Assembly (NCBI GenBank): GCA_965263285.1
Contig: CBDHHD010000016.1
Span: forward strand, 744,001-808,000
Reading direction: 5' to 3'
Source: JASGCP01 sp965263285
GTDB lineage: Bacteria > Bacteroidota > Bacteroidia > Chitinophagales > Chitinophagaceae
Length of the DNA: 64,000 bases
The notes beneath the pieces were generated by a model. The model saw only the letters and a program-made list of their open reading frames with translations. It did not search any database and was not told where the DNA came from. Position numbers and translations under genes: made by a program. Position 1 is the first letter of the stretch. Each line of letters begins with the position of its first letter. Positions 1 through 9,252 of the stretch are shown here, one piece after another.

Positions 1-1975
1 TTTCAGCAATAAAAGTGTACATCTGTTTTTCATCAGGCATTCTTTCAAGTGAAGAAAAAATTTTTGAATATTTAGCAATGTTTATTTCTGATAGAAATAT
101 TTCAAGCTTTTCAAGTTCATTGGCTATGCCTTCATTTTTATATGTTTTAAAAAAGATGTTGGGATAACCATAATTAAATATTACCCTATTTGGTACAATT
201 TGTTTTTTTACAACTTCGTTAAAAGAATAAAATTGACCATTGGAAAACTTAAACAGTTTAATGTCACAAATTTTTTCTTTGGTTTCTTTTCGTAAATTGC
301 GTTCTTCCATTTCTTTTAAAAACGCTTCGTAAATTTTTTTGTCGCAAGAAGCAATCCAATTATTGATGTTTTGAAGGTTTGCATTTTCAACTATGTCTGC
401 AATATACCAGCTATTTATTCCTAATTTTTCATCCTTCGTAGCTTCATCAATCAATAATCTGTCAGTTTCATTATCCCACTCAAACCATTCAAATTGACTT
501 AAACCAAAATCGGATAAATTCAATGGAAGTTTAATCTTATTGATTTTTACATTTTTAGCATTGTCTGAAAATCCATTTTTAGTCGGAATATTATTTTGAA
601 GTAATTCTAAAAGAGTATCATAAAAAATAGGTTTCAACCATTTTTTGTTTTGATCTTTGGGAATATCAGATAGCAAGAAAGAAGCATACAGATTTAAAAA
701 TTTATTTCGGTCTTCTTTTTTGTATTCTACAAGTCTTTGTATAATGTGCTTTACAAATTCAGGAAACAGCTTTCTGTTTATGTCATCTTCGTGTAATTTT
801 CTACGGTTTGCCTCATTGCTGAAACTATCACAATGAATAATGAAACCAAAACCATTGATTTCATCGCCCATTGGGAAATACTTGTAAAAATTCGGTTTTT
901 TTTTGAGCAATTTAATTTCCTCATACGATTTATCGTTTCCAAAAATTATTGTATTGAAGCCAATAGCAAATGTTATATCAAACTCTTTGTATTCTGGCGA
1001 AATTTTTTCAAATTCTTCAGAACCTTTTTTAATTGTTCCTACTTCAAGTTGCAAAGGTATTTTGTCAATATCATCGCTATTGATGTAAACTTTTTGCAGA
1101 TTTTTCAATGTATTCATTGAATACTGAATGCCGTTTACAAGTTCAGAATAATCTCTGTCTAAAAGCTCCTTTTTGCCTTCACCTAATTTTATAAAAAACA
1201 AACTACCTTGCGCCAGAACATTTTTCTTTAAACTACCTGAATGAATTTCAAGGTTTTCGTTTAGATAGTCAATAAGTTCCTTTAGTTCCGATTGTGGAAA
1301 TAATATTTTGTCCTTGTAACCTATGTCCTTTACCATTTCATTTGGGTCTGAAGGAAAATTTGTAAGCAAAATTTTTAGTAAATAAGGCGAATTAATAAAC
1401 TCTTGATTGTTTACATCGTTAGAAACTAACAGCTCAATTGATTCATTCCTTAACAAACTTTCTAAATCTTCCAATTTTGCCCAACTAAATAAAATTGGAC
1501 CTTTGTATTGTGTAACAAGTTCTTCTTTGCCATCATTTTTACCAACTAACCTATGAGCTAACTTAAAACCAATTCCAAACCGTCCGATTTTGTCGGGGTC
1601 TTTTTTGGTAGTTTGAGCAATATTTAAAATTGATTGTAATCCTTTAATGTCAAAAGGACTTCCATTGTTGATTGCTAAAAAATATTTTTCATTGTAGAAA
1701 ATGTAAAAGTGTGTAGAACCACAATCAACAGCGTTTTGTAAAAATTCATATATCGCTTGGCCGTCTTCTGCAATTTTTAGAATTGAAGGCAAGTAACTTG
1801 CAATGTCAGGTTTTTCTCCGTGATACATTTCAAAAAGACCTCTAATTGGCTTTCCATTTTCTTGATGATAAGTACTACCTACGAAATTTTCGTTGTAAGT
1901 ATCGTTGTCTCTGTCAATATCTTTTATATTGGTCTTGAACCAATAACGAAATGATCGTGCACTTTTAATTTTCAT
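1..1975 (-). CDS. Sacsin-like GHKL ATPase, partial (runs off left edge)
   Basis: An uninterrupted reading frame of 658 codons starts with ATG at 1975 and is still open at the left edge, so the C-terminus is missing. Residues 75-140 hold the three Bergerat ATP-binding motifs: an N box around YEFLQNAVDCGS (Glu77, Asn81, Asp84), a G1-like INNGSPF (102-108), and a glycine-rich KIGRFGIGFK (129-138). This is the arrangement of sacsin N-terminal and other Hsp90-like ATPases. The motif CDSFSNEANRRKLHEDD further on fits that group. No signal peptide or membrane segment is seen. Large GHKL proteins of this kind are often accessory genes in bacteria, and some lie in defence loci; a defence role here is inference because its upstream and downstream partners are outside the window or absent. 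The ATPase assignment is firm, the function is not. Confidence 0.75.
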   Translation of the reverse strand, partial: MKIKSARSFRYWFKTNIKDIDRDNDTYNENFVGSTYHQENGKPIRGLFEMYHGEKPDIASYLPSILKIAEDGQAIYEFLQNAVDCGSTHFYIFYNEKYFLAINNGSPFDIKGLQSILNIAQTTKKDPDKIGRFGIGFKLAHRLVGKNDGKEELVTQYKGPILFSWAKLEDLESLLRNESIELLVSNDVNNQEFINSPYLLKILLTNFPSDPNEMVKDIGYKDKILFPQSELKELIDYLNENLEIHSGSLKKNVLAQGSLFFIKLGEGKKELLDRDYSELVNGIQYSMNTLKNLQKVYINSDDIDKIPLQLEVGTIKKGSEEFEKISPEYKEFDITFAIGFNTIIFGNDKSYEEIKLLKKKPNFYKYFPMGDEINGFGFIIHCDSFSNEANRRKLHEDDINRKLFPEFVKHIIQRLVEYKKEDRNKFLNLYASFLLSDIPKDQNKKWLKPIFYDTLLELLQNNIPTKNGFSDNAKNVKINKIKLPLNLSDFGLSQFEWFEWDNETDRLLIDEATKDEKLGINSWYIADIVENANLQNINNWIASCDKKIYEAFLKEMEERNLRKETKEKICDIKLFKFSNGQFYSFNEVVKKQIVPNRVIFNYGYPNIFFKTYKNEGIANELEKLEIFLSEINIAKYSKIFSSLERMPDEKQMYTFIAE

Positions 1976-1996
1976 CCTATATACATTTCAAAAAAA

Positions 1997-2143
1997 GGCA
2001 TAACTAAATTGACTATGAGGAACTGAACAAAGATACAAAATAAAATAGATATTTGCAAAAAATAAATGATTAACCTATACCTGAGTAGTTACAAAATTGT
2101 CATTTGTTAAAAACCTCTTAGCACCTAAAAAAAAGATGTAGCC
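1997..2143. repeat. Short remnant of dispersed repeat (family B left end joined to family A right end)
   Basis: The left side matches the family B terminus (GGCATAACTAAATT) and the right side ends in AAAAAAAAGATGTAGCC, the family A terminus. The fold-back core found in longer copies is missing, so this is probably an internally deleted copy. It fills the gap between the GHKL ATPase gene and the DUF5689 lipoprotein gene. Confidence 0.65.
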
Positions 2144-2179
2144 AAATTTTTATCAATAACCTTGTGAAATTAATATCCA

Positions 2180-4267
2180 TTATCTATCATTCCAAGATAG
2201 CTGTATATGGCTAATAGCAGTTGTGGCTCTTGTACCAGATCCTTTGGAGGGAGACAAAGCTGTTAAACGAATCCATATAGGCATATTCCAATGATCTAGT
2301 ATATGCTGAAAATCAACTGTAATGGGTGTTGCAAAGAATAGCTTATTTCCTGTTGACCATGTTTGTGTAGAGAAAGGCACAAATAATTGATGCAAATTTC
2401 CAATTGAATAATCTATTTGCCAAACAGTTTCCCTTGTGGCTACTGTATCTAAAGATTCTAACATAAACGACAATACAAGATGCGATTGCTTATAGGTAGA
2501 TGGTATTTGCCATACAAAAGAAGCTCCTGGATCAGTAAATCCTGTAGTGGCTTGTTTAATAGCAATAGCCCTATCGTTAGATTGCTCTTGTTGTTTAGCG
2601 GTAGCATCTCTATGAAGAGAAAATGATGACGCTACATTTTTGACCCCACTTGTTTTACTACTCCAAGAAGCTACACCTCCATTCCATGGGACAATATTAC
2701 CTAAATCAACAGTAGTACTCCCTTGCCTTATTGCAATTCCTTTCGGTAAATCATTAGATATATGAGACAAGTCAATTTGCAAAGGAGAGATATTCATCAA
2801 TACATAATCTTCATTTGCTTGTGGCACTTCTATCATATCTTTTTCTGTACGAATATGAAAATGCCATTCGTCTTTACAAAGCGTATAATATCCTGTACAT
2901 TGAATAGGTTGTATAGAAAAAGGTTGTATAGCAAAGGGAGCTTTATTATCAATATGAAATAAACAAGAACCCATCATATCTTTTATGATATGTATTCCTC
3001 CAAGTAAAGACGAATAAGATGTGTCTTCAATTAATAACTCAGGAAGCGTAACTAATATAGATTGATACAAATCTGCATGTTGTGTAAGCATTTGAATTGA
3101 TGGTATAGAAATTGGTTTAACAATATTATTTCTACTCACTAGTTGAATATGAGGGGAGGGAGATGAAAAATTAATTTTCCAACTACCCTTTTCTTGTGCT
3201 AAAAAATCTTTTTCATCACATTCTACACGAATGGAGTCACCAACGCTATAAGAGATGCTCGAAGGAAAAGAAAATATAATTCCCTCAGTTCCATTTTGCA
3301 CAATCATTTGATTTGTGTTATCTATATTACTACTATCAGATATAACCACTCCTGCTAAAGCAATATGATCAAGCAACAAGGGGACCCCTTTCCAATTCTT
3401 TTTAATATCTGCAAAACTATATGTCTTATAAGGCTTTTCTGGAGTAATAGTCCTATCATCACCACATCGCGGTTGATTAAAATGCATATCGGTTGTATCT
3501 CGAATAATAATTTGTTTTGCACTATTATATAATGTGTATACACCTACAATATACCCATTAAGTTTAGGTAATGGATAAGATGCAAAGCTACTATAACTAC
3601 TATTGCGAAGCGTAATAGATTCCCCATTACATAATGCCAATTTATAACTTATACCTGATTGTGCTAAAGTAGGGTCACCAAACAATTTAGATATGTCTTG
3701 ATCTCTTATTTGACAAGCATTAATTTGTATTAATGTATTTTGACAAGGATCACTCATTTGTGTAGTAAGTGCAGATGGAGAAACTACCTTAGGAGTAACA
3801 ATATGGTTCATACTCCCTCTATAAATATATTTATCAGCAATCGTTGATAGTATGGGAAGCAATTGTAGTTGATTAGTATCTTGATTATCTACACCAGCAC
3901 CTATTTGTAAACAACGGGCATAATCGGAAAGAATAAGACCTTTTACTTTAACAAATAGTCTTCTTCCAATAGGGTATAAAGCCGACAAACCATATCCATC
4001 TATTTTAATGGCAATTCCTCCTGTTGTATCTTGTATAATAATGGTTTGATAAAAATTACCCTCTTTATCATTTGCAATAACGATACCTGATATCACATCA
4101 TCTATTTGAATAGTATCAAAAGATCCTGCCTTTACATGTGTTTGACATAAGGATCGAATACTTGTAGTAACCTGTAAGAGCGGGTCTGCAAAAATAGCTG
4201 GATAGTCGAGTGTTTTCTTACACCCTATCACCATAAAAAATACACAAAGACAAATAAAAGATTTCAT
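2180..4267 (-). CDS. DUF5689-type outer-membrane/surface lipoprotein
   Basis: 695 residues. The N-terminus MKSFICLCVFFMVIGC is a lipoprotein signal with the lipidated cysteine at position 16. Two OB-like stretches follow, the first around VISGIVIANDKEGNFYQTIIIQD and the second around GVVISDSSNIDNTNQMIVQN, typical of DUF5689 proteins that pair with TonB receptors in Bacteroidota. The C-terminal third looks like a beta-rich discoidin-like module ending in HIQLSW. It lies 12 bases downstream of the receptor gene, so the two are almost certainly cotranscribed and the lipoprotein probably works with the receptor at the outer membrane. Substrate is unknown. An endonuclease/phosphatase gene often follows such pairs; here a repeat follows instead. 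Confidence 0.75.
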   Translation of the reverse strand: MKSFICLCVFFMVIGCKKTLDYPAIFADPLLQVTTSIRSLCQTHVKAGSFDTIQIDDVISGIVIANDKEGNFYQTIIIQDTTGGIAIKIDGYGLSALYPIGRRLFVKVKGLILSDYARCLQIGAGVDNQDTNQLQLLPILSTIADKYIYRGSMNHIVTPKVVSPSALTTQMSDPCQNTLIQINACQIRDQDISKLFGDPTLAQSGISYKLALCNGESITLRNSSYSSFASYPLPKLNGYIVGVYTLYNSAKQIIIRDTTDMHFNQPRCGDDRTITPEKPYKTYSFADIKKNWKGVPLLLDHIALAGVVISDSSNIDNTNQMIVQNGTEGIIFSFPSSISYSVGDSIRVECDEKDFLAQEKGSWKINFSSPSPHIQLVSRNNIVKPISIPSIQMLTQHADLYQSILVTLPELLIEDTSYSSLLGGIHIIKDMMGSCLFHIDNKAPFAIQPFSIQPIQCTGYYTLCKDEWHFHIRTEKDMIEVPQANEDYVLMNISPLQIDLSHISNDLPKGIAIRQGSTTVDLGNIVPWNGGVASWSSKTSGVKNVASSFSLHRDATAKQQEQSNDRAIAIKQATTGFTDPGASFVWQIPSTYKQSHLVLSFMLESLDTVATRETVWQIDYSIGNLHQLFVPFSTQTWSTGNKLFFATPITVDFQHILDHWNMPIWIRLTALSPSKGSGTRATTAISHIQLSWNDR

Positions 4268-4279
4268 AAATGAATAGTT

Positions 4280-6793
4280 TTAAAATGACACCATCAGTTG
4301 TAGGTTATATACAATACCTAATCCATTTTGATAGAGTAAAGGGAATGTATTAATATTTTTTGTATTAAAGTCAAATCGATACTGTTCATAAGCACTATAA
4401 ATAAGATTTGTATTATTGAGTAAATTTTGAATAGAAGCATATACAGATGCAAACATTCGTCTTTTAACCCATTGCTTAGGTATTTTAAGTGAATAACCTG
4501 CTAGCCAATTTACTACTATTTGCATCGGCAATCGTGTTTGCTCTATAATACTTTGTATTCTCTTATTATTTTCATCATTCACATATCCATTATTATCTGC
4601 TATATTATCAATGGCTCTTGAAGTGCGTCGAATAGGGTTAAAACCTGACCATATACGATCACAAAAATTTGCACAAACACTTGTCCACCAATAAGCAGGT
4701 GAACTATATCGTATGCCTATATTAGCAAGTGTTTGTGGCGTATTTGGAACAGCCATTTTATTCGTATATACTAATTCGGGAGATCGTATAGGATCATTAG
4801 AATTATCCAAAACTACTTCTGCTCTCATCCGATTTTTATATATGTAATTGCCCATTGCAAAAGAGCTATTCAATGCCCAGGAAGCTGTAATATTATATTC
4901 CAATCCTAATTCGACTCCCATGTACTCTTTGGAAATATTAGATAAGACATAATTTACATAATTATGCACATCATCATCATAATACCTCAACACATCAATT
5001 TGGTTTTTTATTTGTGTATAAAAACAAGTAAGTCGTGTTTTTACTTTGTTGCTATGCACATAATAACTTATTTCTCCCCCATATTTTATTTCAGATTGTG
5101 GAGTTTGTGTGGCATTTCTAATGGTAGGAGAGATAAAGAGGTTATCAAAATAAGGAGCTTGTGTTATATAAAATCCCCCTATAGACATATAATGAATTCC
5201 ATTTATTTTATATATAAAACTACCTTTAGAACCTACATTTAAAAATGTATAAATAGGCGACTTACCCAATGAAGCATCAGGGAATAAACCATTTTGATAA
5301 TATCCTTTTCTATACATCTGGGTGTGTGATATAAAGGGAGCTATATACATATCTATTTTTTTAAAACTATAAGTAGCATTCATCCATAGAAAGAGTTGTT
5401 GTATATATGCTACATAATTATATCCATAATGATCTCCCACTTTTACTATTCGATTAGGCGTAAGCATATTAGACTGATATGCATTACTATTATTGGGGAA
5501 AGCTTGCTTTGCAAATACATTCCAATCTATCCAATAGTCTCCTCCTAATAGATCTTTGACTCTTTTAAAACATTGCTCCCATTGAGATTGATAGAAAGAG
5601 CCAACATGTATATCAAAATAATTTTTATTAAAGTGATATACCATTGCCGTGGATAATTTTTTTATTTGTGCAACACGATTGCCAATGATATATAATGAAT
5701 GATGCCCCATTGCGGTAGTATTTGATTGATTAACTTCGTATAATCTATCCCAATTAATTTGTAAAAGAGTAGGATTTTGTTGATACCGATTTAAAAGGCG
5801 ATTTTGCTCTACTATATTAGTTTGAAAACTAGGTAAGTATCTATAATAAGAGGGATTAGGATTGGGCGCTTGCATATAATCTATTCCACTTATTGACTGA
5901 TAACCAAGTGTGTAAGCTAAAGAATAGGAGAGGGAATGCCTTGCTGATATATCATATTGATATGAGAAAAGCAATGTGGGCAAAAATGATTCATATATAG
6001 AAGCATTCTTTTTTTCTGTATGAAACCAACCCCAATTAGCATTGTATAAACGGCTTCCCGTTATATTAAAAAGCTCTTTAGTAGCACTACTGGCGAGTCC
6101 ACTATATTGCGGATTCACAAGTATTTGTAAAGATAAAATATGCTTCCATCCTATTAATTTATACAATGAAAAAAAAGCATTGAGTCTTTTATAAAAAGTA
6201 CCAGGCATCATTCCTTCTTTTATATATTGCCCATCTACAGAAGCCGTATAATATATATGCTTAGCATTGATACCCGATATATAATTAGCTCTTATCCTAT
6301 ATCCATTGCGATTACTATAGCCTATATTTATTTGATACATTTTTTTAGATATTACATTGGTTGTATTGAGATCAATGCCAATAGCTATATTACCCCAAAT
6401 AGAGGTAGAAGTTGATACTCCAATGGTTATTTGTTGTCTATTGCGTAAGAAATTAGGTAATGAAAACAAAATAGGGAGCGAACTACCTTTGCGGAGATTA
6501 TCCATTGGTGTGTGGTTAATAAAAAAAGATCGTGTGGAAGATTCATAACCGCGAAAGCTGTAAGGTCTAAATGAAAATTGAAATGATACATTAGACAAAA
6601 AAGGATCTCTACTCGCCGTTAACAAGGAAGATATAGGAATAGATTCAACTTCATCATTTGTTTGATTATGATAAGGCCCCTCATCATCAACTCTATAAGC
6701 GGAGTCAATGGTAGATATGCCATTTTGCGCATAAGTTACACTTGCACTATCTAAAATAATAAATAGTAATATGAAAGAATAAACACTTTTCAT
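4280..6793 (-). CDS. TonB-dependent receptor (outer-membrane beta-barrel)
   Basis: 837 residues with a Sec signal peptide (cleavage expected near YAQ-NG). The region ESIPISSLLTASRDPF to FRGYESSTRSFFINHTPM (about 50-105) matches the plug domain of Bacteroidota receptors, including the RGY motif. The remainder is a long succession of aromatic-rich beta strands ending in NLQLMVSF, a typical C-terminal barrel strand. The carboxypeptidase-like regulatory domain that usually precedes the plug in this phylum is absent. It is the first gene of a pair with the DUF5689 lipoprotein. It probably imports a large ligand using energy from TonB; which ligand cannot be read from the sequence. Confidence 0.85.
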   Translation of the reverse strand: MKSVYSFILLFIILDSASVTYAQNGISTIDSAYRVDDEGPYHNQTNDEVESIPISSLLTASRDPFLSNVSFQFSFRPYSFRGYESSTRSFFINHTPMDNLRKGSSLPILFSLPNFLRNRQQITIGVSTSTSIWGNIAIGIDLNTTNVISKKMYQINIGYSNRNGYRIRANYISGINAKHIYYTASVDGQYIKEGMMPGTFYKRLNAFFSLYKLIGWKHILSLQILVNPQYSGLASSATKELFNITGSRLYNANWGWFHTEKKNASIYESFLPTLLFSYQYDISARHSLSYSLAYTLGYQSISGIDYMQAPNPNPSYYRYLPSFQTNIVEQNRLLNRYQQNPTLLQINWDRLYEVNQSNTTAMGHHSLYIIGNRVAQIKKLSTAMVYHFNKNYFDIHVGSFYQSQWEQCFKRVKDLLGGDYWIDWNVFAKQAFPNNSNAYQSNMLTPNRIVKVGDHYGYNYVAYIQQLFLWMNATYSFKKIDMYIAPFISHTQMYRKGYYQNGLFPDASLGKSPIYTFLNVGSKGSFIYKINGIHYMSIGGFYITQAPYFDNLFISPTIRNATQTPQSEIKYGGEISYYVHSNKVKTRLTCFYTQIKNQIDVLRYYDDDVHNYVNYVLSNISKEYMGVELGLEYNITASWALNSSFAMGNYIYKNRMRAEVVLDNSNDPIRSPELVYTNKMAVPNTPQTLANIGIRYSSPAYWWTSVCANFCDRIWSGFNPIRRTSRAIDNIADNNGYVNDENNKRIQSIIEQTRLPMQIVVNWLAGYSLKIPKQWVKRRMFASVYASIQNLLNNTNLIYSAYEQYRFDFNTKNINTFPLLYQNGLGIVYNLQLMVSF

Positions 6794-6813
6794 AAACAGA
6801 TAATTTGGTAATA

Positions 6814-6821
6814 CAAATATA
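6814..6821 (-). promoter_or_regulatory. Putative -7 box of the TonB receptor operon
   Basis: On the minus strand the sequence reads TATATTTG, matching the Bacteroidota TAnnTTTG element, about 20 bases before the start codon at 6793. No clear -33 TTG partner is seen. Confidence 0.5.
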
Positions 6822-6858
6822 AAATTAATTTTTATTTAAATAAAAATTAATTTTTCCT

Positions 6859-7207
6859 GGCTACATCTTTTTTTGAGGTGCTAAGAGAAATACAAGTTGT
6901 AACTACTTAGTTAACTCAATAGGTTTAATTAAGTGTATGGATGATCGAATAATTATAAGTATGAAAATAACAATTTTCAATTTTCAATTTTCAATTTTCA
7001 ATTTTATCACCGCCCCCCCTTCATTCTCGCTAGCGTAGCGAGCCGTAGTTTTGTAGCCCTTTATCTGCAGGCTTGATTTTTTCTTTGTTTCTTTCTTTTG
7101 TATCAAGACAAAAGAAAGAAAAGGATATAAAAAAGAAATGATGAACCTATACCTGAGTAATTACAAAAAACAAATACCCCCCCAGCACCTCAAAAAAAGA
7201 TATAGCC
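6859..7207. repeat. Dispersed MITE-like repeat, family A (short variant)
   Basis: It begins GGCTACATCTTTTTTTGAGG and ends with its complement (one mismatch). Inside are the (T)TTTCAA short tandem repeat at about 6971-7003, the GC-richer palindrome CTCGCTAGCGTAGCGAG, and a pyrimidine/purine hairpin with loop ATCAAG. The copy at 53157-53498 is the same variant in the opposite orientation. Repeat sequence fills nearly the whole 420-base gap between the GH5-like gene and the receptor gene. Confidence 0.85.
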
Positions 7208-7213
7208 AAATAA

Positions 7214-8332
7214 TTATTTAACACTTTTACCATTAAGCTTCTTTATTTCATTTATCTCGGCTGGATAGTAAGGAGTTCCATCGGGCCAAAATAGATCATG
7301 AAACCACTCAACAGGTTGACTACCATCAGGAATAGGGGTATCCCAAGCGTAGATAGTGTTTGTTTTACCTTCCACAAATCCCCAATTAATAGCACCCACA
7401 TTATATTCTTTTAATACAGGAGTTACATTGGTGATTCTACAATTAATTGTTCTGGCCATATATTCAGTACATATAATAGGGCGATTAAACAATCTAAGCG
7501 TATTAATAAAAGCTTTTTGATCGTGGGGGACTCCATAACAATGATAAGTCATAATATCCGAATGCAAAGCGGCATAAGTTGAAATTAAAGCAAAGTTGTA
7601 GTTAAAGATATCAACAGTTAGCGGTTGACTTGGATTAACTGCTCTTGCCCATTCAAATGCTTTTTTTACTAACGGCAAAATAGTATCTCCTCTGCCACTA
7701 TTACCTGGTTCATTATATAAATCCCATAACAATATTCGTGGGTCATTTTTAAATGTTGTAAGAATATCTGTCATATAACTTTTTAAGAACGGGTACGTAC
7801 TAGTATCTGTTGCTGTAGCTCCTGGGTCGGCTACCCAACCTGAATTATGTACTCCCGGTTTAGGTTCTGGTTGCTTGCCTATTTTAGGGTTAGGGTTCCA
7901 TACATCATCAAAAAAAACGAACAAAGGCTTAATATGATGTATGGTACAAATATTTAAGAAGATATTAATTCTATCTTTAAAGCCTTGAGGATCTCCTTTC
8001 CAAGCAAGACTATGCAAAAATACTCTTAATGTATTAAAGCCTATATTCTCAGCCCAACCTAATTCTTGGTTAATGGTAGCAGTATCAAAAGTACTTGCTT
8101 GCCACATTTCTAATTGATTAATAGCGGTACGAGGAATATAATCACATCCATTTAGCCAAGGATACGAAGCATACCATTCTTTTGCCCTTTCAACACTCCA
8201 ACGCTTACCCACATTCATTAAATTGGGTTCCTTATTTACTTCATCTTTATGGTGATGCTTAGTATTTTGCCCTAAAGAAATAATACTAGTGCACAAAAAC
8301 AATAATATAACAAAGGATTTATTTATATTCAT
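7214..8332 (-). CDS. Glycoside hydrolase family 5-like glycosidase (endo-beta-glycanase type)
   Basis: 372 residues with a Sec signal peptide (about 1-21), so exported. The catalytic pair of a clan GH-A TIM barrel is visible: WDLYNEPG with the acid/base Glu208, and ICTEYMAR with the nucleophile Glu290. Upstream motifs LGWAENIGFNTLRVFLH and PLFVFFDD also fit GH5-type cellulases or mannanases; homologues are often named 1,4-beta-xylanase, but the substrate cannot be told. Length suits a single-domain enzyme with no carbohydrate-binding module. No type IX C-terminal sorting domain is seen. It stands alone between two repeats, with no other polysaccharide genes nearby. Confidence 0.8.
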   Translation of the reverse strand: MNINKSFVILLFLCTSIISLGQNTKHHHKDEVNKEPNLMNVGKRWSVERAKEWYASYPWLNGCDYIPRTAINQLEMWQASTFDTATINQELGWAENIGFNTLRVFLHSLAWKGDPQGFKDRINIFLNICTIHHIKPLFVFFDDVWNPNPKIGKQPEPKPGVHNSGWVADPGATATDTSTYPFLKSYMTDILTTFKNDPRILLWDLYNEPGNSGRGDTILPLVKKAFEWARAVNPSQPLTVDIFNYNFALISTYAALHSDIMTYHCYGVPHDQKAFINTLRLFNRPIICTEYMARTINCRITNVTPVLKEYNVGAINWGFVEGKTNTIYAWDTPIPDGSQPVEWFHDLFWPDGTPYYPAEINEIKKLNGKSVK

Positions 8333-8379
8333 ATATAGACATTTATAAAGATATAACTACTTAATTTAATAATTACACA

Positions 8380-8387
8380 CAAAGATA
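8380..8387 (-). promoter_or_regulatory. Putative -7 box of the GH5-like gene
   Basis: The minus strand reads TATCTTTG, a match to TAnnTTTG, about 47 bases before the start at 8332, implying a leader of roughly 40 bases. Confidence 0.5.
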
Positions 8388-8552
8388 ACATATTTTATAA
8401 GCACTTAGGTATTAAGTTAGTATTTTTACTTGTATATAACAGGCACTTTTTCAAATAAAAATATGTTATACTCTAATGTTATTGCTACTATTCAACTTGC
8501 TACTACCTGTGGTTTTGCAGGCGTTACTTGGTATGTAGCATATAGCTTAAAA

Positions 8553-9116
8553 GGCATAACTAAATGTAGTGTGAGGGACTATGTAAAAATACAAAAGAAA
8601 ATGAATATTTGCAAAAATAATTTTATATGGGTTACCTCTTTTTTTTAGGTGCTGGAAGCATGGATTATTAAATAAATATAAACATGGAAATAATAGGAAA
8701 TATCTGATGAGGACTGCCCTCAGATAAAGAGCGTTACAAAACGAGGTGAGCGAAGCGACCAGCGAGAATGTGGAGGCGGAAGTTTTTATATATGAATCGT
8801 TATGATGAGCATAAAGTATGTACATACAAAGATACCTATGGATAAGCTCATCATAACGATTCATACCTAACCGCCTCCCATTCATTCTCGCTAGCGTAGC
8901 GAGCCGTAGTTTTGTAGCTCTTTATCTGCAGGCTTGATTTTTTCTTTGTTTCTTTCTTTTGTATCAAGACAAAAGAAAGAAAAAGATATAAAAAACAAAT
9001 GATGAACCTATACCTGAGTCATTACAAAAAACACAAATATCCTTCTCCCAGCACCTCAAAAAAAATGTAGCCTTTTAGTAACCTAAATTTTTCCTCACAC
9101 TACATTTAGTTATGCC
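8553..9116. repeat. Compound MITE-like repeat: family A core (8630-9072) inside family B inverted ends
   Basis: The outer ends are GGCATAACTAAATGTAGTGT and its complement. The inner ends at 8630 and 9072 are the family A termini. The two halves of the core are imperfect inverted repeats: about 8730-8780 carries AGCGAAGCGACCAGCGAG and about 8880-8910 carries CTCGCTAGCGTAGCGAG. An ORF of about 112 codons on the minus strand recurs in other copies but only mirrors the repeat. Bases 8388-8552 hold no gene I can support. Confidence 0.85.
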
Positions 9117-9252
9117 ATATTTTTTATACATATATCAAAGAAAGTGCCAAAAATAAAAGAAAGAAATTACTAAAAGTAAAGGACTAATTTTTATTTTTTA
9201 TAGATAAGAGATAACTTGACAAACACCACACATTTGAGTAGTTACTTATTAT

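Noticed and set aside
833..1120. Plus-strand ORFs of 95 and 61 codons within the GHKL ATPase gene
   Set aside because: They are antisense to a clear coding frame with recognisable ATPase motifs.
8430..8648. ORF of 72 codons (MYITGTFSNKNMLYSN...)
   Set aside because: Its 3' half runs into the family B repeat end, and the unique half is too short and has no recognised relatives. Probably random.
8547..8885. A conserved ORF of about 112 codons, also at 28917-29255, 33696-33899 and 55072-55356
   Set aside because: All copies lie inside the fold-back repeat, and their similarity follows from the repeat DNA. Copy-to-copy changes include frame-breaking indels and stretches of low-complexity codons, so coding is not supported.
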